6,082 nucleotides of DNA, from contig JAGVJS010000024.1 in NCBI GenBank assembly GCA_020051025.1, forward strand, positions 1-6,082, given 5' to 3'. Below the pieces are notes generated by a model. The model was given only the letters and a program-made list of their open reading frames with translations. It had not been told where the DNA came from and ran no database searches. Positions 1 through 5,404 of this stretch are shown here, one piece after another. The stretch comes from Sphingobium sp. (lineage in GTDB: Bacteria > Pseudomonadota > Alphaproteobacteria > Sphingomonadales > Sphingomonadaceae). How positions within the stretch are numbered: the first letter of the stretch is position 1; each line of letters starts with the position of its first letter. Both the position numbers and the translations under genes were made by a program.

Positions 1-91
1 CGAGTCGCTCCGCCGCCGCCCGCTGATCCGGGTCGGGCCTCAGTTCGCCGGCCTGCACCAGCGCATCATAGCGGGCGATCACGCTGGTCAT
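1..91 (-). CDS. zapE: Cell division protein ZapE (AFG1-like ATPase), N-terminal fragment
   Basis: Only the first 30 codons lie in the window, and the gene runs off the left edge. The visible peptide starts MTSVIARYDALVQAGEL and continues with RPDPDQRAAAERL. This matches the N-terminus typical of ZapE/AFG1-family ATPases, where an R-Y-x-x-L-V-x-x-G-x-L-x-x-D-x-x-Q stretch precedes the P-loop domain. The Walker motifs are outside the window, so the call rests on this N-terminal pattern and on the gene neighbourhood. The family is a P-loop ATPase linked to Z-ring function in E. coli and to mitochondrial protein quality control in eukaryotes. The ATG at 91-89 overlaps the TGA of the upstream thioesterase in an ATGA arrangement, so translation is probably coupled and the gene belongs to the sdhB operon. 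Confidence 0.75.
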   Translation of the reverse strand, partial: MTSVIARYDALVQAGELRPDPDQRAAAERL

Positions 92-549
92 CCGGGCAGC
101 GACGGCTTGCGCACAGTGGCGGTGGAGGCAGCCACCGGCTCGCCATTCTGGGTGATCAGCATCCGCAGGAAGAAAAGCCGCCCGGTTTCGCGCAGCACCT
201 CAACTTCCGCGAACAGATCCGGCCCAACCCTGCCCGAACCAAGATATTGCATCGTCAGATCGATGGTCACGCCATTGACCTGACCCTGATGCCCCAGCGC
301 CCACAGGCCGCCGAAATAGGCATGATCGGCGAAGGCGGCCAGAAAACCGCCATGCAGCGTGTCGAGTCGGTTGCGATGGCCCGAGCGCGTCTCCAGCCCG
401 ACCAGTGCCTTCGTCGCGCTCTCGGCGCGCATGTAACCGCGGCCGATCGCCTGAAGGAAGGTATCGGGATGCGGGTCGGACCATGCGGCCCAGCCCGCCC
501 ATTTTCCTTCGGTCAGCGGCGTCCCGCCTGCAACACCGTCGCTTGCCAA
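88..549 (-). CDS. PaaI-family hotdog-fold acyl-CoA thioesterase
   Basis: This is a 153-residue protein, the usual size for a single hotdog domain. The diagnostic segment is LHGGFLAAFADHA at residues 65-77. The HGG at 66-68 begins the central helix and Asp75 lies in the helix where PaaI/YbgC-type enzymes carry catalytic or CoA-positioning acids. The later part, with VNGVTIDLTMQYL near 91-103, looks like the long beta-strand that packs hotdog dimers. Such proteins hydrolyse acyl-CoA thioesters in the cytoplasm; the acyl substrate here cannot be predicted. The only upstream start is a TTG at 549-547, one base after the sdhB stop. No ATG occurs in frame before residue 40, and no strong Shine-Dalgarno sequence is seen, so translation probably depends on coupling to sdhB. 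The gene ends in an ATGA overlap with zapE. Confidence 0.88.
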   Translation of the reverse strand: MASDGVAGGTPLTEGKWAGWAAWSDPHPDTFLQAIGRGYMRAESATKALVGLETRSGHRNRLDTLHGGFLAAFADHAYFGGLWALGHQGQVNGVTIDLTMQYLGSGRVGPDLFAEVEVLRETGRLFFLRMLITQNGEPVAASTATVRKPSLPG

Positions 550-550
550 G

Positions 551-1339
551 TTACAGCTGCCGTTCGACCATCATCTTCTTGGTTTCGGCGATCGCCTTGG
601 CCGGCGAAAGGCCCTTGGGGCAGACATTCGCGCAGTTCATGATGGTGTGGCAGCGGTACAGACGGAACGGATCTTCCAGATCGTCCAGACGCTCACCGGT
701 ATATTCGTCGCGGCTGTCGGCCAGCCAGCGATAGGCCTGAAGCAGGATCGCCGGGCCAAGGAACTTGTCTGAGTTCCACCAGTAGCTGGGGCAGCTGGTC
801 GAGCAGCAGGCGCACAGGATGCACTCATACAGGCCGTCCAGCTTTTCGCGATCGGCGGGCGACTGAAGCCGCTCCTTGCCGCTCGGCGCCGGGCTGACGG
901 TTTGCAGCCAGGGCTTGATGCTGTTGTACTGGGCGTAGAAATGGGTGAAGTCCGGCACCAGATCCTTAATGACGTCCATGTGCGGCAGCGGCGTGATCTT
1001 CACATCCTTGCCGGCACACTCGTCGATCGCGGTGGTGCAGGCCAAGCCGTTGCGGCCGTTCATGTTCATCGAACACGACCCGCAAATGCCTTCGCGGCAG
1101 GAGCGGCGGAAGGTCAGCGTCGGATCATATTCATTCTTGATCTTCAGCAGCGCGTCCAGAACCATCGGGCCGCAGCTGTCGAGGTCGATCTCGAACGTGT
1201 CGTAGCGCGGGTTTTGGCCAGAGTCGGGATCGTAGCGATAGACCTTGAAGCTGCGCACATTGGTTGCGCCGGCGGGCGCGGGATGGGTTACGCCCTTGCC
1301 GTTGATCTTGCTGTTCTTGGGCAAAGCAAATTCGGCCAT
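551..1339 (-). CDS. sdhB: Succinate dehydrogenase iron-sulfur subunit SdhB
   Basis: This is a 262-residue SdhB, close to the family's usual 240-260. It carries electrons from the flavoprotein SdhA to ubiquinone in complex II, at the cytoplasmic face of the inner membrane. All cluster ligands are present. The 2Fe-2S site is CREGICGSC with Cys81, 86 and 89, plus Cys101. The 4Fe-4S site is Cys173, 176 and 179 in [12 protein letters not shown], plus Cys240. The 3Fe-4S site is Cys183, 230 and 236. The conserved SCPSYWW (182-188) supplies the quinone-site tryptophan, and the C-terminal [11 protein letters not shown] is typical. The start chosen is the ATG at 1339-1337 ([10 protein letters not shown]), which matches family length and has GAGG 11 bases upstream. 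The frame stays open to a TTG at 1450, but that extension has no family-like character. sdhA is not adjacent, because a divergent gene lies upstream. Confidence 0.97.
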   Translation of the reverse strand: MAEFALPKNSKINGKGVTHPAPAGATNVRSFKVYRYDPDSGQNPRYDTFEIDLDSCGPMVLDALLKIKNEYDPTLTFRRSCREGICGSCSMNMNGRNGLACTTAIDECAGKDVKITPLPHMDVIKDLVPDFTHFYAQYNSIKPWLQTVSPAPSGKERLQSPADREKLDGLYECILCACCSTSCPSYWWNSDKFLGPAILLQAYRWLADSRDEYTGERLDDLEDPFRLYRCHTIMNCANVCPKGLSPAKAIAETKKMMVERQL

Positions 1340-1618
1340 CGCTCGTCGAGCCTCTTCGTCGATGTCTTTCAGTTGGGGGTCCGCATAACGAAAAATCCGC
1401 AAAGGTCCAGCACTGAGGACCATGAATTTGCCCCCAAGCCCTTGTTGCAAATGGCTTGCAATTATTGACGCCGCTTCTTGCTTCCTTGGCCAGCCACGTT
1501 AGGGCGGCTCTGGCAGTGCATGGGCAACATCCTCTCCCCGTTCGCCCTGAGCTTGTCGAAGGGCCATTCTTCTTGAAGAAAAGGACCGGGCTTCGACAGG
1601 CTCAGCCCGAACGGTAAA
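1340..1618. other. Divergent intergenic region between sdhB and the TagF-like gene
   Basis: This region separates sdhB (leftward) from the plus-strand operon and must hold their promoters. No convincing -35/-10 pair was found on either strand. Two copies of the palindromic hexamer TTGCAA lie at 1445-1450 and 1456-1461, 11 bases apart, within a looser inverted repeat (CAAGCC 1435-1440, GGCTTG 1453-1458). This is a possible binding site upstream of sdhB. The right half is taken up by the composite inverted repeat at 1538-1614, listed separately. The sdhB frame remains open to 1450 but is not judged coding there. Confidence 0.6.
1538..1614. repeat. Composite intergenic inverted repeat with paired inner hairpins
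   Basis: Two diverged copies of a 27-base unit face each other. The left copy is 1538-1564 and the right copy is 1588-1614 in reverse complement. The outer 7 bases pair perfectly (CCGTTCG 1538-1544 with CGAACGG 1608-1614). Each copy also folds on itself: GCCCT 1544-1548 with AGGGC 1560-1564, and GGGCT 1588-1592 with AGCCC 1604-1608, each around an 11-base loop. The differences between copies fall mostly at paired stem positions and keep the pairing. A small AT-rich hairpin (TTCTT 1567-1571 with AAGAA 1576-1580) lies between them. The unit resembles a GTTCG-GAGC-TTGTCGAAG type dispersed repeat that I recall as common between genes in sphingomonads; the recall is not verified here. Its role is unknown. 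Confidence 0.8.
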
Positions 1619-2734
1619 ATGGGACGGGCCTTTTACTTCGCCATCAGGAACCGCCGCCCCTTGCCGACCGACATCGCCTTTCTCGCCATCGCCGAAGCGC
1701 AGCAGCTCTATCACTGGCTGCCCGCTGCGCTGGAACTGGCGCGCCGGCCCGATGTGCGGGTCAGCATATTGTCACCGTCGGATCAGATATTGGCGCTGGT
1801 CGAAAGCTATGATCCGACCGACAGCCTGCATCCCATCCGTTTGCGCCGCCCGCCGTCCGGCCCCGACTCGCTCTTCCGACAGCCCTCCCGGCTCGCGACC
1901 CTGCTGCTCAACTATCCCGCCATCGCCCGATTCCCGACCTTGGTGACGACCGAGATCAGCAGCGCCTGGCTGCGCCGCGTGCCCGGCTTCCACTCCCGCC
2001 TGATCCTGATCAAACATGGCGCAGGCGACCGGGAGGGCGGCTACAAGAAACGCCATCGCGACTTCGACCTGACGCTGGTGGCGGGCGAGAAAGATCGCCA
2101 CCGCATGATCGACCGCGGCCTCTGCACGCCGGAAACCGTCGCGGTCGGCGGCTATCCCAAATTCGAGCTGAAGGCCGATCGCCAACGCTTCTTCCCCGAC
2201 GCCAAGCCGGTGCTGCTCTACAATCCGCATTTCGATCCGGCGCTGTCGTCCTGGATCAACCATGGCCCGGCGATGCTGGCGGCGCTGGAATCGCTGACGG
2301 ACTGGAACGTCATCATCGCGCCCCACACGAAACTGGCGCGGAAAGTGCCGCCGATCGTCAGCAGCGCCCCGCATATTCGCGTCGACATGGGCAGCCGCCA
2401 TGCAATCGACATGAGCTATACGATGAGCGCGGACGTCTATCTGGGCGACGTGTCCAGCCAGGTCTATGAATTTCTGATCCAGCCCCGCCCCTGCATCTTC
2501 CTCAATCTCGACCATCGCGATGCGTCGGGCGATGCCTTTGCCCATTGGAAGCTGGGGCAGGTGATCGCGCGCGCGGATGCACTCCCCGCCGCATTGACCC
2601 GCGCGAACGACTTGCAACCCGGCTTCGTTGCTGCTCAGGAAGCGGCTATGCAGCAGTCCATCGACCTGTCCCCGGTCCCCGCCTCCGTGCGGCAGGCGGA
2701 CCTGATCCTGAATTTCGTGAAGAAGGGCGTATGA
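1619..2734 (+). CDS. CDP-glycerol glycerophosphotransferase (TagB/TagF)-like protein
   Basis: This is a 371-residue soluble-looking protein with no signal peptide or membrane segment. It has the pattern of the glycerophosphotransferase superfamily, GT-B-like enzymes that move polyol phosphate from a CDP-polyol donor to an acceptor at the cytoplasmic membrane. Visible landmarks are HGAGD at 133-137, VGGYPKFEL near 176-184, LYNPHFDP near 200-207, IIAPHTKL near 232-239, and YLGDVSSQVYEFL at 274-286. The last corresponds to the family's D-x-S-S-x-x-x-[DE]-[FL] box, and the two histidines (133, 236) sit where TagF-type catalytic histidines are expected. The ATG at 1619 has no Shine-Dalgarno sequence and lies 4 bases after a repeat. 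A TTG at 1661 with AGGA 11 bases upstream gives a start right before the conserved-looking AFLAIAEAQQ and may be the true one. The gene ends in an ATGA overlap with the next. Donor and acceptor are unknown. Confidence 0.8.
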   Translation: MGRAFYFAIRNRRPLPTDIAFLAIAEAQQLYHWLPAALELARRPDVRVSILSPSDQILALVESYDPTDSLHPIRLRRPPSGPDSLFRQPSRLATLLLNYPAIARFPTLVTTEISSAWLRRVPGFHSRLILIKHGAGDREGGYKKRHRDFDLTLVAGEKDRHRMIDRGLCTPETVAVGGYPKFELKADRQRFFPDAKPVLLYNPHFDPALSSWINHGPAMLAALESLTDWNVIIAPHTKLARKVPPIVSSAPHIRVDMGSRHAIDMSYTMSADVYLGDVSSQVYEFLIQPRPCIFLNLDHRDASGDAFAHWKLGQVIARADALPAALTRANDLQPGFVAAQEAAMQQSIDLSPVPASVRQADLILNFVKKGV

Positions 2735-3834
2735 GCCAGACGATCACCACCACCCTTGGCCCGGTCCGCCTGATCGGCGACAATGCGACGCCGATCTGGG
2801 GCATGTCCAATGCCGAGCGCAACCGGCGCATGGCCGAAAGCGCGGCCAGGAATGGCAGCGCGCTTGCGCCGGGGCATGAACTGCTCTTCAACCTGACCTA
2901 CGCCTTCGACCCGCTGCTGTTGCGCTTCGCACTGGAAACGCCGGGCACTTTGTTCGTGTGGGCCGGTACGCCGATCGTGGGACAGGTGGCGCAGGGCGTC
3001 GATCCGCTGACCGCGCCGCATGTCATCGACCTGTCGGATGGGCGTAAGCTCTATAATCGCCAGTTGCGCAAGCTGGAGCAGCCGATGGTGCGGGAACTGA
3101 CCCCCGCCTCCCGACGCGCGATTGAGCGGCGCAGCTATTTCGGCGCCTATAAGGGCGTCACCGACCTGCTGACCAAATATCTCTGGCCCGAACTGGCGCT
3201 GATCCTGACCCGCATCGCCGCGCAGCTGAAAATGACGCCGAACATGGTGTCGGTGATCGGCGTCACCCTCTGCCTCGTCGCGACCGTCCTCTTTGCCAAG
3301 GGGCTGTTCTGGACCGGATTCCTGTGCGGCTTCATCTTCATGGTGCTGGATACGGTGGACGGGAAACTGGCGCGCTGCACCATCACATCGTCCAAATGGG
3401 GCAATGTGATCGACCATGGCGTCGACCTGGTCCACCCGCCCTTCTGGTGGTATTTCTGGGGCACGGGCCTTGTCTATTGGGGGCTGGGCCTGTCGGGCGC
3501 GACCTTCGCCTTCATCATGACCGCGGTGATTGCCGGCTATGTGCTGCAACGGCTGATCGAGGGGATGTTCCTCAAGGATTTCAAGATGGACATCCATGTC
3601 TGGCGCCCGTTCGACAGCCAGTTCCGCCTGATTACCGCGCGCCGCAACCCGAACATGGTGATCCTGTTCGTCGCCCTGCTGGCCGGCCGCCCCGATATCG
3701 GCCTAATCGCGCTGGCATGGTGGACCATCATATCGCTGGTCGTCCATGCGGTGCGGCTGGCGCAGGCCTATGGCGTACAGCGGTCGGGCCAGCCCATCGT
3801 CAGCTGGATGGATGAAGCCGAGGCGGCCGCATGA
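2731..3834 (+). CDS. CDP-alcohol phosphatidyltransferase with a novel N-terminal domain
   Basis: This is a 367-residue membrane enzyme. Residues 207-232 contain the complete family signature D-x2-D-G-x2-A-R-x8-G-x3-D-x3-D: Asp207, Asp210, Gly211, Ala214, Arg215, Gly224, Asp228, Asp232. These residues bind the metals and CDP-alcohol and carry out transfer of a phospho-alcohol with release of CMP. About six hydrophobic segments follow residue 170 (roughly 171-190, 192-206, 236-254, 257-275, 308-319, 323-342), as usual for the fold. Most family members are about 180-240 residues; here some 150 extra soluble residues precede the core. They include WGMSNAERNRRM (23-34) and a hydrophobic stretch FVWAGTPIVG (75-84). 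Two-domain enzymes such as IPCT-DIPPS carry a nucleotidyltransferase in this position, but I see no intact NTP-binding loop. The ATG at 2731 overlaps the preceding stop and has AGAAGGG upstream. The alcohol and acceptor are unknown. Confidence 0.92.
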   Translation: MSQTITTTLGPVRLIGDNATPIWGMSNAERNRRMAESAARNGSALAPGHELLFNLTYAFDPLLLRFALETPGTLFVWAGTPIVGQVAQGVDPLTAPHVIDLSDGRKLYNRQLRKLEQPMVRELTPASRRAIERRSYFGAYKGVTDLLTKYLWPELALILTRIAAQLKMTPNMVSVIGVTLCLVATVLFAKGLFWTGFLCGFIFMVLDTVDGKLARCTITSSKWGNVIDHGVDLVHPPFWWYFWGTGLVYWGLGLSGATFAFIMTAVIAGYVLQRLIEGMFLKDFKMDIHVWRPFDSQFRLITARRNPNMVILFVALLAGRPDIGLIALAWWTIISLVVHAVRLAQAYGVQRSGQPIVSWMDEAEAAA

Positions 3835-4262
3835 ACGCCACGATCAAGAAATTCGGCCATCCCGCAACCCTGATCGCAGAGTTCGAGCACTGGATCGTGC
3901 TGCTGCGCCCGGCCCAGCCGACTTTGGGGTCGCTGGTGCTGGCGGCAAAGAGTGACGCGACGGCGTTCGGGGATTTGCCGGCGGAGGCCCATGCGGAACT
4001 AAAGACCGTCACCGCGACGATCGAGGCCGCGCTGGCCAGGGCGGTGGATTACAGCAAGATCAACTATCTGATGCTGATGATGGTCGACCCGCATGTCCAT
4101 TTCCACGTCTTGCCCCGCTATGAAGGCGAGCGGAGCGCGACCGGCGTGACGGTGACGGACGCCGGCTGGCCGGGCCAGCCCGACCTGGGGAAAGCGGTCA
4201 AGCTGGGCAGCGAGTTGGACAGCTTGCGCGACTGGCTGAAGGGCTGTTTTGCGGCAGCCTGA
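3831..4262 (+). CDS. HIT-family nucleotide-binding protein
   Basis: This is a 143-residue single-domain protein. The histidine triad is HVHFHVL at residues 88-94 (His88, His90, His92), within DPHVHFHVLPRY, and matches H-phi-H-phi-H-phi-phi exactly. The middle histidine is the usual nucleophile that takes the NMP group. HIT proteins hydrolyse or transfer nucleoside monophosphates from dinucleoside polyphosphates, NMP-amidates or nucleotide-activated compounds. The first half (HWIVLLRPAQPTLGSLVL, 20-37) fits the HIT strand that carries the substrate pocket. Its ATG overlaps the stop of the CDP-alcohol phosphotransferase (ATGA), with GAGG at 3820-3823 seven bases upstream. That tight coupling suggests it acts on a nucleotide made or used by the same pathway, for example a CDP-linked compound. 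This is inference, and a general clean-up role is equally possible. Confidence 0.92.
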   Translation: MNATIKKFGHPATLIAEFEHWIVLLRPAQPTLGSLVLAAKSDATAFGDLPAEAHAELKTVTATIEAALARAVDYSKINYLMLMMVDPHVHFHVLPRYEGERSATGVTVTDAGWPGQPDLGKAVKLGSELDSLRDWLKGCFAAA

Positions 4263-4521
4263 ACGCTCGCCCCCCCCTCTCAAATCTGCCGTCATCCCGG
4301 ACTTGATCCGGGATCCCGCTTCTTTCCTTGAAGCAAGCAGCATTAGCTGAAAACAGCTGGACCCCGGGTCAAGGCCCGGGGTGACGACGGGATGCCGATC
4401 GCCTTTCCTGTCCTACAGGGGCCCTGCCTGCTACCATCACCCGGCTCGTAACAATCAATCCGCAATAGGACATGAAATTGCGCATTCAGCGGGAAATGTG
4501 CGAAGTTAAGCGGGCGACATC
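4263..4521. other. Convergent intergenic region
   Basis: This non-coding region lies between the HIT gene and the convergent nucleotidyltransferase gene. A cytosine run at 4270-4277 follows the HIT stop, then comes the composite repeat at 4289-4390, listed separately. The remaining 4391-4521 holds only a 6-bp hairpin (CGCAAT 4461-4466 with ATTGCG 4477-4482) and a 5-bp one (CCTGT/ACAGG near 4407-4419). Neither has a T-tract that would make it a standard intrinsic terminator. No small ORF with a convincing start was seen. Confidence 0.6.
4289..4390. repeat. Composite palindromic repeat with multiple hairpins
   Basis: Two diverged units face each other at about 4289-4319 and 4359-4390. Each has a perfect 8-bp inner stem: ATCCCGGA 4294-4301 with TCCGGGAT 4307-4314 (5-base loop), and ACCCCGGG 4361-4368 with CCCGGGGT 4375-4382 (6-base loop). 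The outer ends pair as CCGTC 4289-4293 with GACGG 4386-4390. Two further small hairpins lie between them: GCTTC 4318-4322 with GAAGC 4330-4334, and AGCTG 4345-4349 with CAGCT 4354-4358 around AAAA. The GTCATCCCGGACTTGATCCG-type unit looks like a dispersed intergenic repeat that I recall from many alphaproteobacteria. Placed between convergent genes, it may stop transcription or protect mRNA 3' ends in both directions. That role is inferred. Confidence 0.8.
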
Positions 4522-5292
4522 CTATTTCGCGTAGCGCCCCTCAGCCACCCATTTCGCGGTGAGCGCGTTCGCTGCTTCCACATCCTGCGGAAAGTCGACC
4601 TCCTGCCAGTCCAGCCCGTCGATCGAGACGGTGCCGACGCGATTGCCCTTGGCGATGATGTCGATCGCGCGCAGATACCAGCGCTCGACCCCTTCGGGCG
4701 TACGCATCATCTGTTCGATCTGGTTGCGGAAGATCGCCGGGCCTTCGCCGGTGAAGGCCAGCATGCCGATCGATTCGGCGTTGGTGTCGGGCGGCAGCAG
4801 GCGCTTGCCGATATGGTGCAGGCGACCGCTCGCATCGCGGTTTACCTTCATGTCGTCATCATCATAGTCGCCGTCAGCCTTGATATCGACGGTGACGGTG
4901 ATGGCGTCCTGCGCGCCGTTGACCAGCTTCGCGACGATCTCGTCGGAAATGATGGTGTCGCCGTTCAGGATGATGAAATCGCGATCCATCTCCTCCCGCA
5001 CGATCCAGCAGGTGCCAAGGTTGTCGGCGACCTGAAAGAAGGGGTTGAAGACGGTGCGGATGCGCGCGCCGGTATCGCGATACAATTGCAGCGCATGATC
5101 CTCCACCCGTTCGGTGCGGAAGCCGGTGACGACGACGATGTCGGTCACGCCATTGGCGACCAGCGCCGCGATTTGCCAGCTGATCAGGCTGCGGCCGTTG
5201 AAATCGATCATGCACTTGGGCACGTCGCGGGTCAGCGGAAGGAGGCGCGAGCCCTGGCCGGCGGAAAGGATGATGGCTTTGCTGATCGTCAT
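4522..5292 (-). CDS. LicC-like (phosphocholine cytidylyltransferase-type) nucleotidyltransferase
   Basis: This is a 256-residue single-domain GT-A-type nucleotidyltransferase. The NTP-binding loop is LSAGQGSRLLPLT at 9-21, followed by P25-K26 in DVPKCMIDFNG. The metal aspartate is in ILNGDTI (Asp112) and a second acid in DWQEVDFPQD (Asp233). The order VFNPFFQVADNLGTCW (81-96) is close to the NxxY-type segment that LicC-family CTP:phosphocholine cytidylyltransferases use for small phospho-alcohols, so CTP plus a phosphorylated alcohol is a better guess than a hexose phosphate. The exact substrate is not determinable. An acidic run, DYDDDD at 142-147, is unusual. The ATG at 5292 is preferred because the NTP loop then sits at its usual place; a TTG at 5313 would add seven residues without a visible ribosome site. 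The gene is convergent to the CDP-alcohol operon and divergent from the flippase, so it has its own promoter. Confidence 0.85.
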   Translation of the reverse strand: MTISKAIILSAGQGSRLLPLTRDVPKCMIDFNGRSLISWQIAALVANGVTDIVVVTGFRTERVEDHALQLYRDTGARIRTVFNPFFQVADNLGTCWIVREEMDRDFIILNGDTIISDEIVAKLVNGAQDAITVTVDIKADGDYDDDDMKVNRDASGRLHHIGKRLLPPDTNAESIGMLAFTGEGPAIFRNQIEQMMRTPEGVERWYLRAIDIIAKGNRVGTVSIDGLDWQEVDFPQDVEAANALTAKWVAEGRYAK

Positions 5293-5404
5293 GCTCCGCG
5301 CTTTAGAGGCCAATTTGGCCGAAAAAAAGGCGATGTTTGCACTGGCTCCATCGCTCGCCTAAAGCCCGCCTTGCCCAACCATCTGTTGGCCCCATGGAGT
5401 GACG
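5293..5404. promoter_or_regulatory. Divergent promoter region with two small inverted repeats
   Basis: This spacer must carry promoters for the leftward nucleotidyltransferase and the rightward flippase. It contains a 13-base near-perfect palindrome GGCCAATTTGGCC at 5308-5320, 15 bases before the nucleotidyltransferase ATG. A 5-bp inverted repeat (CCAAC 5375-5379, GTTGG 5385-5389) lies just upstream of the flippase ribosome site. Either could be an operator or a leader hairpin. A run of seven A lies at 5322-5328. Confidence 0.45.
5337..5365 (+). promoter_or_regulatory. Weak candidate sigma-70 promoter for the flippase gene
   Basis: TTGCAC at 5337-5342 and TAAAGC at 5360-5365 are separated by 17 bases. 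The -35 is reasonable and the -10 is a poor match. It is placed correctly, about 40 bases before the flippase ATG. This is the best pair seen in the spacer, but a chance match is quite possible. Confidence 0.25.

Noticed and set aside
1340..1450. N-terminal extension of sdhB to a TTG at 1450
   Set aside because: It adds 37 residues with no family resemblance. The ATG at 1339 gives normal SdhB length and has a ribosome site.
902..1468. Open frame (188 codons) on the plus strand opposite sdhB
   Set aside because: Covers the sdhB iron-sulfur motifs in antisense and has no motif of its own.
1772..2617. Long open frame (281 codons) on the minus strand opposite the TagF-like gene
   Set aside because: Rich in Arg, Ala, Gly, His and Gln with no motif. 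It is the usual by-product of a GC-rich gene whose third positions are G or C.
2545..2730. Upstream extension of the CDP-alcohol phosphotransferase to a start at 2545
   Set aside because: It would overlap the TagF-like gene by 190 bases. The ATG at 2731 has a good ribosome site and an ATGA junction.
2635..3597. Long open frame (320 codons) on the minus strand opposite the CDP-alcohol phosphotransferase
   Set aside because: Low-complexity His/Gln/Arg/Gly composition and no recognisable domain, while the plus strand has a complete catalytic signature.
4289..4390. CRISPR array or miniature transposon
   Set aside because: There are only two facing units, not regularly spaced direct repeats, and no target-site duplication or terminal inverted repeat typical of a MITE was evident.
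5308..5328. Palindrome next to a run of seven A as an intrinsic terminator
   Set aside because: On the plus strand the hairpin is followed by A, and on the minus strand the T-tract precedes the hairpin, so neither strand has the hairpin-then-U order.
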